Made by a program: the position numbers and the translations under genes. From contig CM070910.1 in assembly GCA_036417435.1 (NCBI GenBank), forward strand, positions 79,282,784 to 79,346,783: a stretch of DNA of 64,000 nucleotides, read 5' to 3'. This DNA is from Inia geoffrensis. Its lineage: Eukaryota; Chordata; Mammalia; Artiodactyla; Iniidae. Under the pieces are notes generated by a model. It saw only the letters and a list, made by a program, of their open reading frames with translations, was not told where the DNA came from and did no database searches. Below are positions 63,931-64,000 of this stretch, piece after piece; the first letter of the stretch is position 1, and every line of letters begins with the position of its first letter.

Positions 63931-64000
63931 TTGAGGCCAGTTCATTGAGCAAGGTGTAGATCTTGTCTATTACGTATTTGGTTTATTGAATGGTATCTGT
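63931..64000 (+). repeat. Monomer U37, start only, cut by window edge
   Basis: Seventy bases starting ttgaggccagttcattgagc align with the unit start, showing that the array continues beyond the window. Confidence 0.85.

Larger units (their letters stand above)
1100..64000. repeat. Tandem satellite array, 36 complete ~1.74-1.76 kb monomers plus a partial one
   Basis: I anchored every unit on the motif gtgcggatttcc just left of the palindrome. It recurs 36 times, first at 1790 and last at 62876, with spacing 1734-1757 and all copies in the same orientation. Unit starts are placed at ttgag/ttaag upstream of the phrase ccatttcgttgagcaagg. Two homogeneous blocks (A then B) are flanked by diverged units on both sides. 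The left boundary with an L1 lies in the window; the right boundary does not. The composition and lack of genes fit constitutive heterochromatin. The length and the mariner-type arm make the common cetacean satellite a candidate identity, which is inference only. Confidence 0.97.

Noticed and set aside
1100..64000. CRISPR array
   Set aside because: The repeat period is ~1.74 kb with homologous, not unique, sequence between copies, and there are no cas genes. It is a eukaryotic satellite.

Overview
This window is mammalian heterochromatin-like DNA, not a gene region. I see no credible protein-coding gene, tRNA, rRNA or CRISPR array. About 98% of it (position 1100 to the right edge) is one head-to-tail satellite array. 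It has 36 complete monomers of about 1.74-1.76 kb plus a 70-base start of a 37th, so the array runs off the right edge. The short open frames are by-products of the repeat: the same frames recur once per monomer and resemble no protein family I know.

Layout. 1-~370: non-repetitive flank of unknown origin with a T16 run. ~370-1099: antisense 3' end of a LINE-1 (ORF2 C-terminus plus 3' UTR). 1100-6320: three diverged monomers (U1-U3) forming the left edge. 6321-~34800: class A domain, 16 monomers (U4-U19) of ~1756 bp plus the first 0.4 kb of U20. ~34800-60447: class B domain, the rest of U20 and U21-U34, ~1736 bp each. 60448-64000: diverged monomers again (U35, U36, start of U37).

Monomer anatomy, read by eye. 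Each unit is a fossil composite. An antisense L1 3' end of about 0.85 kb leads into a palindromic mariner-type element of about 72 bp, whose arm TTGGCCAAAAAG resembles the terminal repeat I recall for cetartiodactyl Mariner1 elements. About 0.25 kb of further antisense L1 ORF2 homology follows the palindrome, so the mariner is nested in the L1. About 0.55 kb of unassigned DNA completes the unit. Class A carries a private 12-bp insertion in the right palindrome arm. Class B carries a private 10-bp deletion between two ctcacc repeats. Edge monomers have neither, so they keep the ancestral state.

Higher order. Class A shows an imperfect six-monomer order (S-Y-N-G-N-G, ~10.5 kb) seen twice. Class B starts with P/Q dimers (3472 bp) and contains a near-identical single-unit duplication (44.6-48.1 kb). 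Class A passes to class B inside monomer U20 within about 17 bp near 34,810. Several patches out of register with the six-unit order suggest gene conversion or unequal exchange.

Organism. L1 plus the mariner-like arm suggests a cetartiodactyl. The monomer length is close to what I recall for the common cetacean satellite (~1.75 kb in many whales), so a cetacean is my leading guess, but no database comparison was possible.
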